Source: an uncultured Lachnospiraceae bacterium (GTDB taxonomy: Bacteria > Bacillota_A > Clostridia > Lachnospirales > Lachnospiraceae). Taken from it: DNA of 9,097 nucleotides. The translations under genes were made by a program, and so were the position numbers. The stretch lies in contig CATLIP010000093.1 in NCBI GenBank assembly GCA_949957035.1, forward strand, positions 1-9,097. The letters are read 5' to 3'. Positions 7,631-9,097 of this stretch are shown piece by piece (within the stretch, counting starts at the first letter, position 1; every line of letters starts with the position of its first letter). The notes below the pieces were generated by a model. It was given only the letters and a program-made list of their open reading frames with translations. It was not told the origin of the DNA and did not search any database.

Positions 7631-7667
7631 TACGGATGTGCCGCTTCATATGGAAAGCACATCCGTA
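7631..7667 (-). other. Extra hairpin at the 5' end of the T-box transcript
   Basis: tacggatgtgc (7631-7641) and gcacatccgta (7657-7667) form a perfect 11-bp stem with a 15-nt loop. It starts within a few nucleotides of the predicted transcription start and precedes the Stem I landmarks. It is not part of the core T-box model as I know it; a role in protecting the 5' end is one possibility. Confidence 0.75.
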
Positions 7668-7678
7668 CGCTTCTTAAA

Positions 7679-7706
7679 ATTATAACATACGAAAAAATGA
7701 TGTCAA
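7679..7706 (-). promoter_or_regulatory. Promoter of the pheST operon
   Basis: The -35 box TTGACA (7701-7706) and -10 box TATAAT (7679-7684) both match the sigma-A consensus exactly, with a 16-nt spacer and an extended -10 TG one base upstream of the -10. The start is expected near 7671-7673. The upstream A/T-rich DNA contains 11-bp repeats (7720-7751) that may act as an UP element. Confidence 0.9.
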
Positions 7707-7719
7707 GTTCTTTTCACAA

Positions 7720-7751
7720 TTTTAGAACTGTTTTAGAACTGTTTAGAATAG
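7720..7751 (-). repeat. 11-bp tandem repeats upstream of the pheST promoter
   Basis: The plus strand reads ttttagaactg twice in tandem (7720-7730, 7731-7741), followed by a degenerate third copy (tttagaatagt). The third copy overlaps the end of the acetyltransferase gene. The nearest copy lies 13 bp from the -35 box. A short AGTTCT/AGAACT pairing is also possible across 7705-7728, but it is not a terminator. Confidence 0.7.
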
Positions 7752-8978
7752 TTCCGTCATAAAACATTTCTTGTGATAGAATATCTTGCCAAGCTCCTCT
7801 TCTTTCGAGTATACCTTCACATTAGGCATCCACCGAATATCTTCGGCGCCCTTATCGCCGCAAATCAACGCAGAAAATTCATTGATCGGAAGTAAAAGAT
7901 CTGCTGCCTCTTCTATATCGGCGCTCACCTTTTCTACTTGATTCTCGTGCCCCTCTGAAAAACGGATTTTCCACACTCCCTGATTCTCCAAAAGAATATC
8001 GTCTTTGATTCCTATGTAAAGCTGCCCGCTTCCAAGGCATCTGCACATCTTTAGCGCCTTCTTTACATCAATAACCCTTGACATCCCGCCATAATATTTC
8101 TCACATGCTGATTCAATATTTTCACCCACAAGTAAAGAAAGTGAGATATCTGCAGGTATTGCAAACTGAATCTTATCGTAATAGGAGCCAAAGGCAGACC
8201 TTATAAAAGAAAGCATCTCGCTAAAAGCATCGGCGTCTAAAAATAAAAAATCATTACGGGCTTCAAACGTAGTCTCACAGTCCATAACCGCGCCGTTCGG
8301 CGTACTCTTTTTACGATAAATGAAAAATCCTTTGGGAACGCCGGCCCCATCGCGATAGAGAAAAACATATCTGCGCTGCTTTAACAAATCCTCTTTTTCC
8401 ATTTGTGAACTATATTTTTCGCGAATAGAGGAAAGATTATATCCCTCATAAAACTTTTCATAAACTCTCAAAAGCGGCTCTAAGCTGTCTCCCGGAAAAA
8501 TCTGTACGACGCTGCCTTCGATGCTCTTCTTTGGAAACTCTGTAAAGGGAATCGTCCAAGTATGCGTCCCATTGCCTGCCTCAAAGCCAAATTTACGATA
8601 ATACTGCATGCTGAATGGATATAAGAATGAAAATGCACATCCCTGCTCATACATATCTCGTAAAGTAAAATTCATACAGGTACGGATAATTCCGTTCCTT
8701 CTGTATTCGGGCAGCGTCGCAACGCCTCCGATTCCCCCAAGAAGCATCTCTTTGCCGTCGAAACGACAGCGGTATTCGTTATAAAGAAGGCATCCGTACA
8801 GCACAGCGTCGTCTTCTGAAAATACTCCGATTTTCCTGCAGTTTACATCTGTCTCCAAATCCGTCTGGGATTTCTTTTTCTCCTCTTCATAGTCAAGGGC
8901 TATCTCGAATGCCACCGCCTGTACAAACTCGAAACGCTGACTCTCTTCTGGTGTCATTAAACGGGTCTTCTGTTTCAT
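7743..8978 (-). CDS. Eis-like GNAT-family N-acetyltransferase
   Basis: A 411-residue protein (from the chosen start) of the Eis family: acetyl-CoA-dependent N-acetyltransferases with two GNAT-type domains and a C-terminal SCP2-like domain. The acetyl-CoA site is GGVATLPEYRRNGIIR (84-99). It is followed by FLYPFSMQYYRKFGFE, where Tyr127 aligns with the Mycobacterium tuberculosis Eis general acid Tyr126 (Y in IYGRFGYG). The protein ends in Phe (Phe411), as does M. tuberculosis Eis (Phe402), whose terminal carboxylate takes part in catalysis. The start at 8978 rather than 8984 is chosen because AGGAGG (8985-8990) is 6 nt away from it and 0 nt from the upstream ATG. The substrate is unknown; acetylation of aminoglycosides by M. 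tuberculosis Eis does not transfer automatically. It lies 38 nt downstream of the edge gene. No clear terminator separates it from the pheST promoter. Confidence 0.87.
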   Translation of the reverse strand: MKQKTRLMTPEESQRFEFVQAVAFEIALDYEEEKKKSQTDLETDVNCRKIGVFSEDDAVLYGCLLYNEYRCRFDGKEMLLGGIGGVATLPEYRRNGIIRTCMNFTLRDMYEQGCAFSFLYPFSMQYYRKFGFEAGNGTHTWTIPFTEFPKKSIEGSVVQIFPGDSLEPLLRVYEKFYEGYNLSSIREKYSSQMEKEDLLKQRRYVFLYRDGAGVPKGFFIYRKKSTPNGAVMDCETTFEARNDFLFLDADAFSEMLSFIRSAFGSYYDKIQFAIPADISLSLLVGENIESACEKYYGGMSRVIDVKKALKMCRCLGSGQLYIGIKDDILLENQGVWKIRFSEGHENQVEKVSADIEEAADLLLPINEFSALICGDKGAEDIRWMPNVKVYSKEEELGKIFYHKKCFMTELF

Positions 8979-8984
8979 ATTCAT

Positions 8985-8990
8985 CCTCCT
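8985..8990 (-). promoter_or_regulatory. Ribosome binding site fixing the acetyltransferase start
   Basis: A perfect AGGAGG on the minus strand, 6 nt before ATG at 8978. It touches the earlier in-frame ATG at 8984, which is too close to be used. This removes two residues (MN) from the longest reading. Confidence 0.85.
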
Positions 8991-9016
8991 ATGTTCCTTA
9001 TTTCAAAATCTCTGTT

Positions 9017-9097
9017 TCACTTCTTTGCAAAAATCTTTCCGCAAAGCAGCACATTCATTTCCCCGCCAAGCAGGATGCAGTACATGCAGAAGTACAT
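9017..9097 (-). CDS. C-terminal end of a membrane protein (possibly YihY/BrkB family), partial
   Basis: Read on the minus strand, the last 26 codons before TGA at 9017-9019 are open to the right edge. They encode a hydrophobic helix, MYFCMYCILLGGEMNVLL, followed by a short basic tail ending in FAKK. The pattern of an aromatic helix followed by LLGGEMN resembles the last membrane helix of YihY/virulence-factor-BrkB family proteins (typically ILLLGAEIN), so that family is suggested. The evidence is only 26 residues. The stop lies 38 nt upstream of the acetyltransferase start, consistent with co-transcription. Confidence 0.5.
   Translation of the reverse strand: MYFCMYCILLGGEMNVLLCGKIFAKK

Larger units (their letters stand above)
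7358..7673 (-). ncRNA. T-box riboswitch leader upstream of pheST (tRNA-Phe specific)
   Basis: This cis-acting leader senses tRNA charging. The T-box sequence GGGTGGTACCACGGG is at 7393-7407; its UGGU bulge would pair with an uncharged ACCA 3' end, fitting an A discriminator base as in tRNA-Phe. Stem III is a 7-bp stem CCCGCAT/ATGCGGG (7439-7445 with 7413-7419). In Stem I, AAGTA, an AGAGAG bulge and a GGGAA/TTCCC apical stem are visible. The best specifier candidate is UUC (Phe) at 7525-7523, opposite the AGTA. A second UUC at 7543-7541 is a less likely alternative. The terminator at 7358-7387 closes the leader. Uncharged tRNA-Phe should favour the antiterminator and let transcription reach pheS. 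The Stem II pseudoknot was not resolved by eye. Confidence 0.93.

Noticed and set aside
7496..7762. Open frames on either strand within 7449-7762
   Set aside because: They fall within the T-box leader and promoter, whose RNA landmarks explain the sequence better; no ribosome binding site supports them.

Overview
The window looks like chromosomal DNA from an anaerobic Firmicute of the Lachnospiraceae type (Clostridium cluster XIVa). The evidence is the 16S rRNA 5' end, moderate G+C, strong AGGAGG-type ribosome binding sites, and a T-box-controlled pheST operon. The species cannot be named from these bases. Every supported gene lies on the minus strand, so transcription runs from high to low coordinates.

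Layout in transcription order. At the right edge (9017-9097) is the last 26 codons of a membrane protein, possibly YihY/BrkB-like. It is followed by a complete Eis-like GNAT acetyltransferase gene (7743-8978). A consensus promoter (7679-7706) then starts a leader of about 315 nt carrying a T-box riboswitch with a tRNA-Phe-compatible T-box bulge and an intrinsic terminator (7358-7387). Behind it lie pheS (6209-7228), pheT (3764-6184), sppA (2726-3703), an RDD-domain membrane protein gene (1897-2745) and queA (844-1869). Gaps are 24 nt, 60 nt, a 20-nt overlap and 27 nt, and no internal terminator is visible, so the five genes probably form one operon. After queA come a stem-loop without a U-run, then two tandem rRNA promoters (P1 near 650, P2 near 524), a structured leader, and the first ~204 nt of a 16S rRNA gene that runs off the left edge.

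How the parts fit. Uncharged tRNA-Phe should stabilise the antiterminator and raise pheST expression, the standard T-box logic. If transcription continues, SppA (membrane peptidase), the RDD protein and QueA (queuosine tRNA modification) would follow the same signal. The rRNA operon behind them has its own strong promoters, with candidate +1 G residues and A-tract-rich upstream DNA, as expected for growth-rate-controlled rRNA synthesis.

This is mostly a housekeeping region. I found no mobile element, CRISPR array or defence system, and nothing I would call a new system. The points most worth a second look are regulatory: the duplicated rRNA promoters, the 11-bp helically phased repeats next to two promoters, the extra hairpin at the 5' end of the T-box leader, and the gene content of the pheST operon.
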